A stretch of DNA of 44,338 bases from Thalassolituus marinus. Its GTDB lineage: Bacteria; Pseudomonadota; Gammaproteobacteria; Pseudomonadales; Oceanobacteraceae. Below the pieces are notes generated by a model that was not told the origin of the DNA, did no database searches, and was given only the letters and a program-made list of their open reading frames with translations. Position numbers and translations under genes: made by a program. Numbering within the stretch: the stretch's first letter is position 1; each line of letters starts with the position of its first letter. Where the stretch lies: assembly GCF_020320395.1 (NCBI RefSeq), contig NZ_JAEDAH010000102.1:14390-58727 (forward strand). The letters run 5' to 3'. This document shows positions 44,130-44,338 of this stretch, piece by piece.

Positions 44130-44338
44130 TTTTAAATCCGCAATGCCTGCTGCCTCCCAGGGGAACTTATCGAGCGTCGGACCGCCCCTGGCCGGCAGGA
44201 CCGACCCCAGCTTTTCGCTTCTGGAGCGTTCCCCCTCATTCTCTCGATTTTTCGGGCCACGCGCCCATGCGACATCCCTGTCGCCGTCCGCTCGTCGGGC
44301 ATCCATGCCCGGTGGACCGGAAAAATCATCGTTCATTT
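44130..44338. other. Hairpin-rich GC stretch, no credible gene
   Basis: Open frames exist on the minus strand but have no family pattern, and the predicted peptide is rich in Arg, Gly and Pro as expected from noncoding GC-rich DNA. Two perfect hairpins stand next to each other: GCGACA-TCCC-TGTCGC (44269-44284) and CGGGCAT-CC-ATGCCCG (44296-44311). Hairpin pairs of this sort recur in intergenic DNA of some gammaproteobacteria and are often mis-annotated as short genes; membership in such a family is inferred. The window ends inside it. Confidence 0.45.

Noticed and set aside
43968-44336. Open frame of 122 codons at the right edge, minus strand
   Set aside because: Low-complexity Arg/Gly/Pro composition, no family pattern, overlaps the DoxX gene start and contains the perfect hairpins; best explained as noncoding DNA.

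Overview
The window looks like chromosomal DNA of a free-living, probably marine gammaproteobacterium of the Oceanospirillales/Marinobacter/Pseudomonas neighbourhood. This is inferred from gene content: a MASE2-type CyaB adenylate cyclase, a long-form QueF, a nirBD-nasA-cobA nitrate locus with a PP2C/kinase gene, an OsmC-YcaO fusion, an MksFEB condensin and a TRAP transporter. Names rest on protein motifs read by eye; no database search was run. There is no integrase, transposase, phage gene or CRISPR array.

Layout. 1-534: tRNA-Ser(GGA) on the minus strand, followed downstream by three tandem repeat units that each carry a terminator hairpin. 616-5754: nitroreductase, cyaB, the yadG-yadH-queF operon and a small conserved protein. 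5780-17718: nitrate assimilation. PP2C/Ser-Thr kinase, nitrate MFS transporter, nirD and nirB lie on the minus strand; a broken REC-REC-GGDEF gene follows; then nasA-cobA on the plus strand. The transporter imports nitrate, NasA reduces it to nitrite, NirBD reduces nitrite to ammonium, and CobA makes the precorrin-2 needed for the NirB siroheme. Both arms have sigma54-type promoter sequences, and the nasA leader has the layout of an ANTAR (NasT-type) antitermination switch.

17783-26489: OsmC-YcaO; a compact minus-strand cluster (DUF938 methyltransferase, tag, GNAT, DUF924, cupin); proS and a lytic transglycosylase on the plus strand; chrA on the minus strand. The proS terminator lies inside the signal-peptide codons of the transglycosylase gene. 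26818-31911: dctPQM TRAP transporter followed by a Cache-domain histidine kinase and NarL-type regulator.

31908-39312: five tightly packed minus-strand genes, mksF-mksE-mksB (condensin/Wadjet JetABC-like), a truncated haemoglobin and a DUF4124-gluzincin peptidase. No JetD/MksG nuclease gene is next to them. This is the most unusual block of the window. 39486-44338: a DUF4234-like membrane protein, a 7TMR-DISM histidine kinase, a nitronate monooxygenase-like flavoprotein, a DoxX-like protein, and a hairpin-rich stretch without a credible gene.
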